From Pseudomonas xionganensis (GTDB lineage Bacteria > Pseudomonadota > Gammaproteobacteria > Pseudomonadales > Pseudomonadaceae), in NCBI RefSeq assembly GCF_009763245.1, contig NZ_WKJZ01000001.1:2310941-2374940 (forward strand): DNA of 64,000 nucleotides. The letters run 5' to 3'. The position numbers and the translations under genes are program-made. A model generated the notes under the pieces. The model was not told the origin of the DNA and did no database searches. It saw only the letters and a program-made list of their open reading frames with translations. Below are positions 18,859-27,721 of the stretch, piece by piece. Within the stretch, counting starts at the first letter, position 1. The number at the start of each line of letters is the position of its first letter.

Positions 18859-19614
18859 ATGAACGTGCTGGATTTCACCCTCAACCTGCTGCTGGGGCTG
18901 CTACTCGGCACCCTTGGCGGTCTGTTCGGTATTGGTGGTGGTCTGATTGCCATTCCGGCTCTGGGCGTATTGTTTGGTCTGGATCAGCAATTGGCCCAGG
19001 GCACTGCGCTGGTGATGGTGGTGCCCAATGTGTTGTTGGCAATGTGGCGTTATCACCAGCGCAATCGTATCGATCCACGTCATGCCCTGGCGTTGGGCTT
19101 GAGTGGTTTGTTGTGTGCCTGGTTGGGGGCGGACTGGGCCCTGGGGCTTGCTGGCACGCAGATTCGTCAGGCTTTTATCGGCTTTCTCCTGGCCCTGGCG
19201 GCCTACAACCTGCTGCGCCTGTATCAGCGCCCCGCGTTGGTGACGACGCAGTTGCGTCAGCCCTGGCCCTGGCTGGCGTTGTTGGGCAGTGCGGCGGGCG
19301 TGCTTGGCGGTTTGTTCGGGGTCGGTGGCGCCGTGCTGGCCACGCCAGTGCTGACGGCCGTATTCGGTGCCAGCCAGGTGATGGCGCAGGGTTTGTCCCT
19401 GGCGCTGGCGGCGCCCAGCACGGCGGTAACCTTGCTCAGCTATGGCCTGCATGGCCAGGTCGACTGGTGGCTGGGCCTGCCCCTGGCGCTGGGCGGGCTG
19501 CTCAGCATCAGCTGGGGCGTACGTCTGGCCCATGCCTTGCCCGAGCGTCTGCTGCGTGTGCTGTTTACCGTCTTTCTGTTGCTCTGTGCCGTATTGCTCG
19601 GTTTTAGAGCCTGA
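18859..19614 (+). CDS. TauE/SafE family sulfite exporter-type permease
   Basis: 251 residues from ATG 18859 (GGGAG upstream). It has about eight membrane segments in two homologous halves, each opening with the family glycine motif: GTLGGLFGIGGGLIAIPAL near residue 17 and GVLGGLFGVGGAVLATPVL near residue 147. The family moves sulfonates, sulfite or other organic anions out of or into the cell; the substrate here is unknown. It diverges from a LysR gene and its 3' end overlaps the convergent second LysR gene by 11 nt. Confidence 0.88.
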   Translation: MNVLDFTLNLLLGLLLGTLGGLFGIGGGLIAIPALGVLFGLDQQLAQGTALVMVVPNVLLAMWRYHQRNRIDPRHALALGLSGLLCAWLGADWALGLAGTQIRQAFIGFLLALAAYNLLRLYQRPALVTTQLRQPWPWLALLGSAAGVLGGLFGVGGAVLATPVLTAVFGASQVMAQGLSLALAAPSTAVTLLSYGLHGQVDWWLGLPLALGGLLSISWGVRLAHALPERLLRVLFTVFLLLCAVLLGFRA

Positions 19615-20458
19615 ATCCCTCGACTATCTGCTCGGCCAGGGTCTCGCTCACCTGGGAGTGGCTGCGTTCGTTGCGTAGCAGCACGATGCTGGCGGAGGGC
19701 AGGGCCGGCAGCCCTTCGGCCTCACCGATAATCTGCAGGTCCGGGGTGATCAGGCTCTGCAGCTGGGCGGTGATGGCCAGTCCGGCGCTGACCGCGGCCA
19801 TGATCGCCGACAGGCTGGGGCTGGTGTAGGCGATGCGGTAGTCACGGCCCAGGGCGTCGAGGCCATTACAGGCCCAGGCCCGACAGAAACACTGGGCGTT
19901 GAACATGGCCAGGGGCAGGGGGCTGCGCTCATGCAACCCACTACCTTTGGCCTGGGCCCAGACCAGGCGCTCCTGGCGCAGCAGCTGACCAATCTCCGTG
20001 CCCGGCTCGCGGGTGACCACGGTCAGGTCCAGATCCTGGCGTTGCAGCAGCTGGAACGAGGGCTCGCAATGCAGCTCCACCTGCACCAGCGGATAGCTCT
20101 CGGCGAAGCGCACCAGAATGCCTTGCATAAAGCGCATCACATAATCGTCCGGTGTGCCGATGCGCACGGTGCCGACCATATGGGGCTGGCGCAGGCTGCT
20201 CAGCACTTCGGCATGCAGCTTGAGGATGCGCCGGGCATAACCGAGCAGCAGCTGACCTTCGGCCGTGAGGCTGAGCTGGCGACCTTCGCGCTGGAACAGC
20301 GGGCGCTGCATCACGTCTTCCTCCAGGCGCTTCATTTGCATGCTGACCGCCGACTGGGTGCGATTGACCATCTCGGCGGCGCGGGTAAAGCCGCCGTGAT
20401 CGGCAATGGCGACGAAGGTGCGCAGCAGCTCACTGTCGATGCTGGGGTAGCTGGCCAT
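19604..20458 (-). CDS. LysR family transcriptional regulator
   Basis: 284 residues. The N-terminal helix-turn-helix reads LRTFVAIADHGGFTRAAEMVNRTQSAVSMQMKRLE, and the effector domain follows from about residue 93 (VRIGTPDDYVMRFMQGIL). The form of the DNA-binding domain is close to the LrhA/HexA-like group. It is divergent from a DUF1127 gene and an EamA transporter gene (96 nt to the DUF1127 start), which are plausible targets. The ligand is unknown. Confidence 0.87.
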   Translation of the reverse strand: MASYPSIDSELLRTFVAIADHGGFTRAAEMVNRTQSAVSMQMKRLEEDVMQRPLFQREGRQLSLTAEGQLLLGYARRILKLHAEVLSSLRQPHMVGTVRIGTPDDYVMRFMQGILVRFAESYPLVQVELHCEPSFQLLQRQDLDLTVVTREPGTEIGQLLRQERLVWAQAKGSGLHERSPLPLAMFNAQCFCRAWACNGLDALGRDYRIAYTSPSLSAIMAAVSAGLAITAQLQSLITPDLQIIGEAEGLPALPSASIVLLRNERSHSQVSETLAEQIVEGFRL

Positions 20459-20554
20459 TCATCAATCTCCAAGATGCATTGAATAAGAAACATTCGTTGG
20501 ATTGATCTTAAGCCCGGCGCGAGACTGACGCCAACCCCACAGGAGGGCGACGAG

Positions 20555-20785
20555 ATGAAAGGTCAAAAAGGTTTTGCACTGGCAGCAACATTTTCCCATC
20601 CATTGCAGCTGGCTCAGCCCTGGCGCAGACTTGGCCGCCAGCTCAAGCGCTGGTGGCAGCTGGCCGAGCAACGGCGTCAGCTGGCCATGCTTGGCGATGC
20701 CCAGCTCAAGGATATCGGTCTGAGTCGGGCCGATGCCTTGCAGGAGGCCGAGCGGCCGTTTTGGGATGATCCCTGTTCACATTGA
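20555..20785 (+). CDS. DUF1127 domain small protein
   Basis: 76 residues. The C-terminal half carries the DUF1127 (YjiS-like) signature: W-rich basic helix RRLGRQLKRWWQLAEQRRQL followed by LAMLGDAQLKDIGLSRADAL. Small Arg-rich DUF1127 proteins are linked in some bacteria to RNA turnover or phosphate and carbon metabolism. The N-terminal 25 residues look like an unstructured or signal-like extension. AGGAGGGCGACGAG precedes the ATG. Function here unknown. Confidence 0.8.
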   Translation: MKGQKGFALAATFSHPLQLAQPWRRLGRQLKRWWQLAEQRRQLAMLGDAQLKDIGLSRADALQEAERPFWDDPCSH

Positions 20786-20833
20786 GGGCAATGAGGTGTA
20801 CATGGCCAAGCCTGGGCGGGTGGCATAGACGTT

Positions 20834-21763
20834 ATGCGCAAGAGTGCCGACCTGTTTCTGTTCCAACTGATGCTGCTGCTCTGCGCCCTCTGGGGTCTGC
20901 AGCAGGTGGCGATCAAGCTGGCTGCGGCCGATATCGTGCCGTTGCTGCAGGTGACCCTGCGCTCGGCCATTGCCGCCGTGCTGGTGGGCGCGCTGCTGCT
21001 CTGGCAGGGCAGCTGGCGCGGCTGGCTGGGCAGCACCTGGCGCGGTGGCCTGCTGGCCGGTACCTTGTTTGCCCTGGAGTTCTTCTTTATTGCCCAGGGG
21101 CTGCAATACACCTCGGCCTCCCATATGGCGGTGTTTCTCTATACCGCCCCGATTTTTTCTGCCCTGGGCCTGGCCTTGCTGCTGCCCAGTGAGCGTCTGC
21201 ACCGGCTGCAGTGGCTTGGCGTGGCATTGTGCTTTGCCGGCATAGTCCTGGCCTTTGGTGGGGATGGCGACTGGGCGGAACTGAACCGGCAGATGCTGCT
21301 GGGCGATGGCCTGGCCCTGCTCGCCGGCCTGTCCTGGGGGCTGACCACCGTCGTGGTGCGGGGCTCGCGCTTGTCCGAGGCGCCGCCGACCCTGACCCTG
21401 TTCTATCAATTGCTGGTGTCCTTCGTCCTGCTGCTGGGCTATGCCCTGGCAAGCGGCCCGCTGGCGCCGATTAGCTGGACGCCGGTCAGTATTTCCAGCC
21501 TGCTGCTGCAGGCCGTGGTGGTGTCGTTTCTGAGCTACCTGGCCTGGTACTGGTTGCTGCGTCGCTACCTGGCCTCCAACCTGGCAGTGTTTTCCTTTAT
21601 GACCCCGCTGTTCGGGGTGACCTTCGGCGTACTGATCCTGCAGGAGTCCCTGAGTCTGGCCTTCGTGCTGGGCGCGGCCCTGGTCATGCTGGGGATTCTC
21701 CTGGTCAGCCAGCATGCCTGGCTGCGCAACCGTCTGCAGCACTGGCGTGCTGCGAGCAACTGA
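20834..21763 (+). CDS. EamA/DMT superfamily transporter
   Basis: 309 residues with about ten membrane helices in two EamA repeats. The first repeat ends around YTAPIFSALGLALLLPSERL, and the second shows SYLAWYWLLRRYLASNLAVFSFMTPLFGV, typical of RhaT/YdcZ-like drug/metabolite exporters. Substrates range from amino acids to nucleosides and cannot be assigned. It follows the DUF1127 gene by 48 nt and probably shares its transcript, opposite the LysR gene. Confidence 0.87.
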   Translation: MRKSADLFLFQLMLLLCALWGLQQVAIKLAAADIVPLLQVTLRSAIAAVLVGALLLWQGSWRGWLGSTWRGGLLAGTLFALEFFFIAQGLQYTSASHMAVFLYTAPIFSALGLALLLPSERLHRLQWLGVALCFAGIVLAFGGDGDWAELNRQMLLGDGLALLAGLSWGLTTVVVRGSRLSEAPPTLTLFYQLLVSFVLLLGYALASGPLAPISWTPVSISSLLLQAVVVSFLSYLAWYWLLRRYLASNLAVFSFMTPLFGVTFGVLILQESLSLAFVLGAALVMLGILLVSQHAWLRNRLQHWRAASN

Positions 21764-21788
21764 ACGTCCCATGGGACAAGGAGTGCCT

Positions 21789-22250
21789 ATGTCTGCTTAT
21801 CATCTTGCACAGTTGAATATCGCCCGGATGCTTTACCCACTGGAGGCGCCGGGCATGGCGGATTTTGTCGCCAATCTGGAGCGCATCAACGCTTTGGCAG
21901 AGGCCTCGCCCGGCTTTGTCTGGCGCCTGCAGGACGAGGAGGGGGATGCCACCGCTATTCGTCCGTTCGGCGAAGAGGTGCTGGTCAACCTGTCGCTCTG
22001 GCAGGATGTCGAGTCGCTCAGGGCCTTTGTCTACGGCTCTGCCCATAGCGAGATACTCAAGCGCCGCGCCGAATGGTTCAGCCGCTTGGGCGAGGCGCAT
22101 ATGGTGTTGTGGTGGGTGCCGGCCGGGCACCTGCCCACCCCGGAGGAGGCGGCCGAGCGGCTACAGTTGCTGCGCGAGCGAGGGGCGAGCCCGCAGGCGT
22201 TCAGTTTTCGCCAGCCCTATGGGGTTGAGGCGCTGCTGGCCGAGGCCTGA
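21789..22250 (+). CDS. DUF3291 domain-containing protein
   Basis: 153 residues from ATG 21789 after AAGGAG. It matches the DUF3291 pattern of a dimeric alpha/beta-barrel (antibiotic-monooxygenase-like) fold: HLAQLNIARML at the start, PGFVWRLQDEEGDATAIRPF in the middle and LWQDVESLRAFVYGSAHSEIL with HMVLWWVPAGHLPT in the second half. No catalytic function is known. It may be transcribed with the upstream transporter (25-nt gap). Confidence 0.8.
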   Translation: MSAYHLAQLNIARMLYPLEAPGMADFVANLERINALAEASPGFVWRLQDEEGDATAIRPFGEEVLVNLSLWQDVESLRAFVYGSAHSEILKRRAEWFSRLGEAHMVLWWVPAGHLPTPEEAAERLQLLRERGASPQAFSFRQPYGVEALLAEA

Positions 22251-22316
22251 AGGCGGTAATTGGATACGGCTTGGGCTACAATGCGCGGCGAATTTTGTCC
22301 TGCCCGAGAGTCCCGC

Positions 22317-23018
22317 ATGCCCACCTGCCAGTCCCCGATCATCGTTGCCCTGGATTTTCCGACCCGTGATGCCGCCCTGGCCCTGGCCGATCAGCTTGAT
22401 CCCGCGCTGTGCCGGGTCAAGGTGGGCAAGGAGCTGTTTACCCGCTGTGGGCCGGAAATTGTCGGTGCCCTGGCGGGCAAGGGCTTCGAAGTGTTCCTTG
22501 ACCTGAAATTCCACGATATTCCCAACACCACGGCCATGGCGGTCAAGGCCGCTGCCGAGATGGGCGTGTGGATGGTCAATGTGCACTGCTCCGGCGGCCT
22601 GCGCATGATGGCGGCCTGCCGCGACACCCTGGCGCAGCTGAGTGGCGCAAAGCCGCTGCTGATTGGCGTGACCGTGCTGACCAGCATGGAGCGCAGCGAT
22701 TTGGCCGGTATTGGTCTGGATATCGAGCCGCAGCAGCAGGTGCTGCGTCTGGCGGCCCTGGCGGCCGAGGCTGGGCTGGATGGTCTGGTCTGTTCGGCCC
22801 AGGAGGCTCAGGCGCTGAAGGCCGCGCACCCGGCGCTGCAACTGGTCACCCCGGGCATCCGGCCGGCTGGCAGCGCTCAGGATGACCAGCGCCGTATCCT
22901 CGCCCCGCGTCAGGCGCTGGAGCAGGGTTCGGACTATCTGGTGATCGGCCGGCCGATCAGCCAGGCCGCCGACCCGGCCCAGGCGCTGGCCACTATCGTC
23001 GCCGAACTGGGCGCCTGA
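22317..23018 (+). CDS. pyrF: Orotidine-5'-phosphate decarboxylase
   Basis: 233 residues from ATG 22317. The enzyme forms UMP in the last step of de novo pyrimidine synthesis. The TIM-barrel signature [20 protein letters not shown] includes the catalytic Asp-Lys-Asp array, VALDFP lies at the start, and [17 protein letters not shown] with YLVIGRPIS forms the phosphate site. The length fits bacterial PyrF. queF follows 27 nt later. Confidence 0.96.
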   Translation: MPTCQSPIIVALDFPTRDAALALADQLDPALCRVKVGKELFTRCGPEIVGALAGKGFEVFLDLKFHDIPNTTAMAVKAAAEMGVWMVNVHCSGGLRMMAACRDTLAQLSGAKPLLIGVTVLTSMERSDLAGIGLDIEPQQQVLRLAALAAEAGLDGLVCSAQEAQALKAAHPALQLVTPGIRPAGSAQDDQRRILAPRQALEQGSDYLVIGRPISQAADPAQALATIVAELGA

Positions 23019-23045
23019 GTTTTTTAGTTCAATCAGGTAATTGCC

Positions 23046-23876
23046 ATGCATCCTGCTGCCGAAGATTCACCCCTGGGTAAATCCAGCGAATATATCGCTA
23101 CCTACACGCCGTCCCTGCTGTTCCCCATTCCCCGGGCCGCGAAGTGGGCCGAGCTGGGCCTGAGCGCCGACACGCTGCCCTATCAGGGGGTGGATTACTG
23201 GAACTGCTTCGAGCTGTCCTGGCTGCTGCCCTCGGGCAAGCCGGTGGTGGCCATGGGCGAGTTCGCCATTCCGGCCGATTCGCCGAATATCATCGAGTCC
23301 AAGTCATTCAAGCTCTATCTCAACTCGCTCAATCAGTCGGTTTTCGCCAGCACGGAAGAGTTGCTTGCTGTGCTGGTCAAGGATCTGTCGGCCGCCGCCG
23401 GCAAGCCGGTAGGGGTGCGCCTGCGCAGCCTGGCGGAGGTCACGGCCGAGGGCTTGGCGGCAGCGCCGGGCCTGTGTATCGATGAGCTGGATGTGGCCAT
23501 CAGCAACTACAGCCAGCCCAGCCCCGAGCTGTTGCGCTGTGATCAGGCCCGAGTGGTGGAGGAGTGTCTGCACAGCCATCTGCTCAAATCCAACTGCCCG
23601 GTCACCGGCCAGCCGGACTGGGGCACTGTGGTGGTGGAGTACCGTGGCGCGGCCCTGGATCACGCCAGCCTGCTGACCTATCTGGTGAGTTTCCGTCAGC
23701 ATGCGGATTTTCATGAGCAGTGTGTGGAGCGCATCTTTCTCGATCTGCAGAATCTGCTCAAGCCCGAACACCTGACGGTCTATGCCCGCTACGTGCGCCG
23801 CGGTGGGCTGGATATCAACCCTTACCGCAGTACCGGCCCCATTGCGCCGGACAATCGCCGCCAGGTGCGTCAGTAA
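23046..23876 (+). CDS. queF: NADPH-dependent 7-cyano-7-deazaguanine reductase
   Basis: 276 residues. QueF reduces preQ0 to preQ1 for queuosine tRNA modification. It is the long bimodular type of the tunnelling fold (E. coli QueF is 282 residues): the NADPH-binding signature [14 protein letters not shown] is in the N-terminal half and the catalytic Cys in [15 protein letters not shown] with [13 protein letters not shown] in the C-terminal half. It ends at a clear terminator. Confidence 0.96.
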   Translation: MHPAAEDSPLGKSSEYIATYTPSLLFPIPRAAKWAELGLSADTLPYQGVDYWNCFELSWLLPSGKPVVAMGEFAIPADSPNIIESKSFKLYLNSLNQSVFASTEELLAVLVKDLSAAAGKPVGVRLRSLAEVTAEGLAAAPGLCIDELDVAISNYSQPSPELLRCDQARVVEECLHSHLLKSNCPVTGQPDWGTVVVEYRGAALDHASLLTYLVSFRQHADFHEQCVERIFLDLQNLLKPEHLTVYARYVRRGGLDINPYRSTGPIAPDNRRQVRQ

Positions 23877-23878
23877 CG

Positions 23879-23907
23879 AAAAACCCCAGCCTTTGCGCTG
23901 GGGTTTT
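23879..23907 (+). terminator. Rho-independent terminator of queF
   Basis: CCCCAGC pairs with GCTGGGG around CTTTGC, flanked by A- and T-tracts, so it can also end the convergent DUF4404 gene. Confidence 0.9.
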
Positions 23908-23924
23908 GTTTGTTGCCAATGCCT

Positions 23925-24191
23925 TCAGATGCCCATATTGGCCAGGCTCTGCATGATATTGCGCAGGGTGCCGGCCAGGGTCGGGTGGCTGGCCTCGAAT
24001 CGCTCCACCGCCAGGTTGACCCCATCGATCAGGGTCGCGTCGGGGGCAGCGGCAGCCTGGCGGGCCAGTTGCAGTTCAATCTCCTGGGTCAGCACGAACA
24101 GCTCGGCGCGCTCTTCCTCGCTCAACGGTGGCCCTTCGGCCAGTTGGTCACGCAATTCTTGCAGTTGCTGCGGCAGATGGCTTGCAGGCAT
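23925..24191 (-). CDS. DUF4404 family protein
   Basis: 88 residues from ATG 24191, preceded by GGGAGAA. A mostly helical, acidic small protein: LQQLQELRDQLAEGPPLSEEERAEL followed by a second helix and a C-terminal FEASHPTLAGTLRNIMQSLANMGI motif that is characteristic of DUF4404. No function is known. It is convergent with queF, as I recall for the matching locus in P. aeruginosa. Confidence 0.8.
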   Translation of the reverse strand: MPASHLPQQLQELRDQLAEGPPLSEEERAELFVLTQEIELQLARQAAAAPDATLIDGVNLAVERFEASHPTLAGTLRNIMQSLANMGI

Positions 24192-24315
24192 AAGGTTCTC
24201 CCTTGTGATCCATGATGGATTAGACCTGGCGCGGCTGCGCAAGGTTCTGTTCTGTACTCAAGGGTAATCCAAGCGCCGTGGCTTTGCCTGCCCTGGATCA
24301 AGGCGCAGCACGCAA

Positions 24316-25014
24316 TCAGGGCTTTTCACCCTTGCTGCGGCGCAGGTTCAGGTCGGCCAGGCAGGCCGGCAGCTCGGTCAGTTGATCAATCACCGAATGC
24401 ACGCCGAGGCGGTAAAGGCTCAGGGTCGCCTGGCTGCGCAACTGATCACGCCGAGCGCCTTCCAGGCTCTGCCAGTCCCCCAGGGCCAGGCCGCAGAGCG
24501 GACCACAGGTGGCCAGGCCCACGGTCCACAGCCCCGCGTTCAGGCCGGCCTGAAGCAGTTTCGGCTCGCCGCTGATCAATACGCAGCCGTCCAGACGCTC
24601 AACCTGCAGTTGTATCAGGCTGTGCCAGATGCTATCCGGTGCGGGCCAGGGCCGATGTTGTTGCCAGGTAATACCCGGCAGCCATTGGGGCAAGGCCTGG
24701 GCCAGGCGCATGCTGGCATCGCGGGGCTGTTGATCCAGCCAGGCACAGGCAATGTGCTGCTCGTGTAGCTGGTGCAAAAGTGGCAGGGCGCCGGGCGTGG
24801 CTTCGCTGAGTTCATCGGCGACCTCACAGAGCGCCTGCAGATAGGCCTGCTGTTCCACTGTGCTGGCATTCTGCTCGGACCAGTGAGTCAACCCGGGATC
24901 GGTATCGCTGTGGGCGAGACGCTGCAGAGCCAGGGCCGTGGCGCGGGAGCCGAAATCGACCAGGCAACCGCCCAGACCAAATAGCAGGGCGTTGAAAGAG
25001 GGCAGGTTGGGCAT
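24316..25014 (-). CDS. HAD-fold protein lacking the catalytic aspartate (phosphonatase-like)
   Basis: 232 residues from ATG 25014 (25023 is also possible). The overall pattern is that of the phosphonoacetaldehyde-hydrolase branch of the haloacid dehalogenase superfamily: motif I at the N terminus followed by VDFGSRA, a helical cap, then VLISGEPKLLQAGLNAGLWTVGL as motif IV area. However, motif I reads LLFGLGGCLVDFG, with Gly13 where the nucleophilic Asp belongs. It is therefore unlikely to be a phosphatase. It lies between the queF and mlaA neighbourhoods as a matching gene does in P. aeruginosa. Function unknown. Confidence 0.75.
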   Translation of the reverse strand: MPNLPSFNALLFGLGGCLVDFGSRATALALQRLAHSDTDPGLTHWSEQNASTVEQQAYLQALCEVADELSEATPGALPLLHQLHEQHIACAWLDQQPRDASMRLAQALPQWLPGITWQQHRPWPAPDSIWHSLIQLQVERLDGCVLISGEPKLLQAGLNAGLWTVGLATCGPLCGLALGDWQSLEGARRDQLRSQATLSLYRLGVHSVIDQLTELPACLADLNLRRSKGEKP

Positions 25015-25262
25015 GGGGCACATCCATGAAAATTAACCGGCCCAGCCTAACAACGGCAGATGACGTTAGGGTTAAGGCAGAGTTACGGATAATTCCGTAG
25101 GTTGTGGGCCGACCTGAGTAGAAGAGCAGAGGCTCCACGGCCCGCGGGTTTTCCTGCATGGACTTTCTCGCCTATGCTGCCCAAACCTCCCACTGATCTT
25201 TATAATGCGCGCCTTTGAATGACTGCCTCTGGCAGCCCAGCCGTTTGCAAGGAGTGACCCGG

Positions 25263-25964
25263 ATGCCTGTGATCGCCGCAAGTTGGACCAAGGGATTGAT
25301 GAGTGTGTTTGCTGCCGTCGGCCTGTGCCTGACGAGCAGTTTGGTGCAGGCCAGCGATGAAGATCCCTGGCAGGGCTACAACCGATTTATGTTCCGGGTC
25401 AATGACAATATCGACGCCTACACCCTCAAGCCGCTGGCCAAGGGTTACCAGGCGGTGACTCCGCAGCCGGTGGAAGAGGGCATCGACAATGTCTTCCGCA
25501 ATATCGGCGATGTGCGCAACCTGGCCAACAACCTGCTGCAGGGCAAGTTGCATGATGCCGGCGTGGACACCGGTCGCCTGATTTTCAATACCACCTTCGG
25601 TTTGCTGGGGATCTTCGATGTAGCCAGCAAGATGGGCCTGCAGCGCAGTGACGAAGACTTCGGTCAGACCCTGGGCGCCTGGGGCCTGGGCAGCGGCCCC
25701 TATGTGGTGCTGCCGCTGCTGGGGCCAAGCACCGTGCGCGATACCTTTGGCCGCGTACCGGATGCCATGCTGACGGCGCCCATGCATATCGATCATGTGC
25801 CGACCCGCAATGTGGTCAGCGGTGTCGAGGCGATCAACCTGCGTGCCGGTCTGCTCAAGGCCGAACGCATGGTCAGTGGCGACAAATATATCTTCGTGCG
25901 CAACGCCTACCTGCAGAACCGTGAGTTCCGGGTGCAGGACGGCCAGGTTGAAGACGATTTTTAA
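25263..25964 (+). CDS. mlaA: MlaA (VacJ) family outer-membrane lipid asymmetry protein
   Basis: 233 residues from ATG 25263 after AAGGAGTG. MlaA forms a ring in the outer membrane and removes misplaced phospholipids for the Mla pathway. The family body is complete: DPWQGYNRFMFRVNDNID, NLLQGKLHDAG, RLIFNTTFGLLGIFDVA and DFGQTLGAWGLGSGPYVVLP. The N terminus is a signal peptide, but its only cysteine is in VGLCLTSS, which is a poor lipobox, and VQA-SDED looks like a signal peptidase I site. It may therefore not be lipidated, unlike E. coli MlaA. It ends at a strong terminator. Confidence 0.9.
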   Translation: MPVIAASWTKGLMSVFAAVGLCLTSSLVQASDEDPWQGYNRFMFRVNDNIDAYTLKPLAKGYQAVTPQPVEEGIDNVFRNIGDVRNLANNLLQGKLHDAGVDTGRLIFNTTFGLLGIFDVASKMGLQRSDEDFGQTLGAWGLGSGPYVVLPLLGPSTVRDTFGRVPDAMLTAPMHIDHVPTRNVVSGVEAINLRAGLLKAERMVSGDKYIFVRNAYLQNREFRVQDGQVEDDF

Positions 25965-25980
25965 TTAACCGCGCAGGTAC

Positions 25981-26009
25981 AAAAAAGGCGGCTAACAAGC
26001 CGCCTTTTT
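25981..26009. terminator. Bidirectional rho-independent terminator
   Basis: AAAAAAGGCGGCT and AGCCGCCTTTTT close an AACA loop. It separates mlaA from the convergent PilZ gene. Confidence 0.9.
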
Positions 26010-26020
26010 ACTGTCCGCGA

Positions 26021-26320
26021 TCAGGACATGGAAATGATCGCCAGCCCCAGTGCCTGCCGACCGTCTTCCAGGGTGGCGACCCGCACCACTTCGGCTTCGG
26101 CATCCAGGCCGCGCAGTTCGTTGTGGTCGGAGGCAATGTGCACGCGCACCCTGTCGCCCATGTTCACCGCACTTTCGGCTTCCAGTTGCATGCCAGTGCT
26201 CGATAGGTCGAGGCACAGGGCGGAAACTTCCAGGCCGTTATAGTGCAGGGTGACGGGTGCCTCCAGGCGCATGCGGATGTAATCGCGTTTCTCGCTGTAG
26301 GCACGATCGTTTTGGCTCAT
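26021..26320 (-). CDS. PilZ domain protein
   Basis: 99 residues from ATG 26320, which has AGAGGAAA at good spacing. It is a stand-alone PilZ domain, the c-di-GMP receptor fold: the RxxxR switch is KRDYIRMRL near residues 11-15 and the second motif is DLSSTG. Both ligand-binding motifs are therefore intact. It lies divergent from the rssB-like response regulator (216 nt between starts), a neighbourhood that suggests control of biofilm or motility behaviour by c-di-GMP. Confidence 0.87.
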   Translation of the reverse strand: MSQNDRAYSEKRDYIRMRLEAPVTLHYNGLEVSALCLDLSSTGMQLEAESAVNMGDRVRVHIASDHNELRGLDAEAEVVRVATLEDGRQALGLAIISMS

Positions 26321-26536
26321 GGGCACTTTCCTCTTGTTATCCGGGACTGTCCTGCGACCCTTATAACCTTGGCCGATTTCAGGTGTAAAGGCGTAGCGCG
26401 ACGATCGGCGTGTGCTTGAATCGAGGTGCGGATGGGAGTACCGTCTGCGCCTTGATCTAAGCCGAGTTCGCGCGTTCAGGTGGCTGGCCTGGCGCTAACG
26501 CCAACCCACACCCGGCGCAGTTTGCCTGGATACCCC

Positions 26537-27721
26537 ATGCACAAGACCAGTGCCACGCTGCTGATAATTGACGACGACGACGTAGTGCGCGCGAGCCTCG
26601 CGGCCTATCTGGAAGACAGTGGCTTTCATGTGCTGCAGGCCGCCAATGGTTTGCAGGGGTTGGAGGTTTTCCAGCAAGCCTCCCCGGATCTGCTGATCTG
26701 CGACCTGCGCATGCCCCAGGTAGATGGCCTGGAGCTGATCCGGCGAATCAACGCCCTGCAGGTGGAAACCCCGGTGATCGTGGTCTCCGGTGCCGGCGTG
26801 ATGAGCGATGCGGTCGAGGCCCTGCGCCTGGGCGCCGCCGACTATCTGATCAAACCCCTGGAAGACCTGGCCGTGCTGGAGCACTCGGTACGCCGTGCCC
26901 TGGATCGCGCCAACCTGCGCCTGGAGAACCAGCGCTACCGTGATGAGCTGGAAACCGCCAATCGCGAGTTGCAGGCCAGCCTGCATCTGCTGCAGGAAGA
27001 CCAGAATGCCGGGCGCCAGGTGCAGATGAACATGCTGCCGGTCACGCCCTGGCAGGTCGACGGCCTGAGCTTTGCCCACCAGATCATCCCCTCGCTTTAT
27101 CTGTCCGGGGATTTCGTCGATTACTTCCGTGTCGACAGCAGCCGTATCGCCTTTTATCTGGCCGATGTATCCGGCCATGGCGCCTCCTCGGCCTTTGTCA
27201 CGGTATTGCTGAAATTCATGACCACGCGCCTGCTCTATGAGTCGCGTCGTGGCGGCGAGATGCCCGAGTTCAAGCCTTCCGAGGTGCTCGGGCATATCAA
27301 CCGCGGGCTGATCAACTGCAAGCTGGGCAAGCATGTGACCATGCTCGGCGGGGTGATCGATCTGCAGCACAATCGCCTGACCTACAGCATCGGCGGCCAT
27401 CTGCCACTGCCGGTGCTGTACAGCGAGGGCCAGGCCCGCTACCTGGAAGGTCGCGGCCTGCCAGTGGGGCTGTTCGCCGATGCAAGCTATCAGGACCATG
27501 AGTTGCAGCTGCCGGAGGCCTTCAGCCTGACCCTGCTGTCCGATGGCATTCTCGATCTGCTCTCCGGCGATACCCTGAAAGAGAAGGAAGCGCAGCTGCC
27601 CGAGCTGATCAGCGCGGCGGGCGGCAGCCTGGATGGCCTGCGCAAGGCCTTTGGGCTGGCCAATCTGGGCGAGATGCCGGATGATATTGCCTTGCTGGTG
27701 TTAAGCAGGAACCTTGCATGA
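26537..27721 (+). CDS. rssB: Response regulator with PP2C-type phosphatase output (RssB-like)
   Basis: 394 residues. Order: receiver domain (1-120) with acidic pocket IIDDDD and phospho-acceptor Asp56 in LLICDLRMP, a coiled-coil linker (about 135-170), then a SpoIIE/PP2M-type phosphatase domain with SGDFVDYF, ADVSGHGASSAF and DGILDL plus PDDIALLVL metal ligands. It resembles Pseudomonas RssB (PA2798), which acts on the anti-anti-sigma RssC to tune RpoS output. The rssC-like gene overlaps its stop by 4 nt. The symbol rests on domain order and neighbours. Confidence 0.82.
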   Translation: MHKTSATLLIIDDDDVVRASLAAYLEDSGFHVLQAANGLQGLEVFQQASPDLLICDLRMPQVDGLELIRRINALQVETPVIVVSGAGVMSDAVEALRLGAADYLIKPLEDLAVLEHSVRRALDRANLRLENQRYRDELETANRELQASLHLLQEDQNAGRQVQMNMLPVTPWQVDGLSFAHQIIPSLYLSGDFVDYFRVDSSRIAFYLADVSGHGASSAFVTVLLKFMTTRLLYESRRGGEMPEFKPSEVLGHINRGLINCKLGKHVTMLGGVIDLQHNRLTYSIGGHLPLPVLYSEGQARYLEGRGLPVGLFADASYQDHELQLPEAFSLTLLSDGILDLLSGDTLKEKEAQLPELISAAGGSLDGLRKAFGLANLGEMPDDIALLVLSRNLA

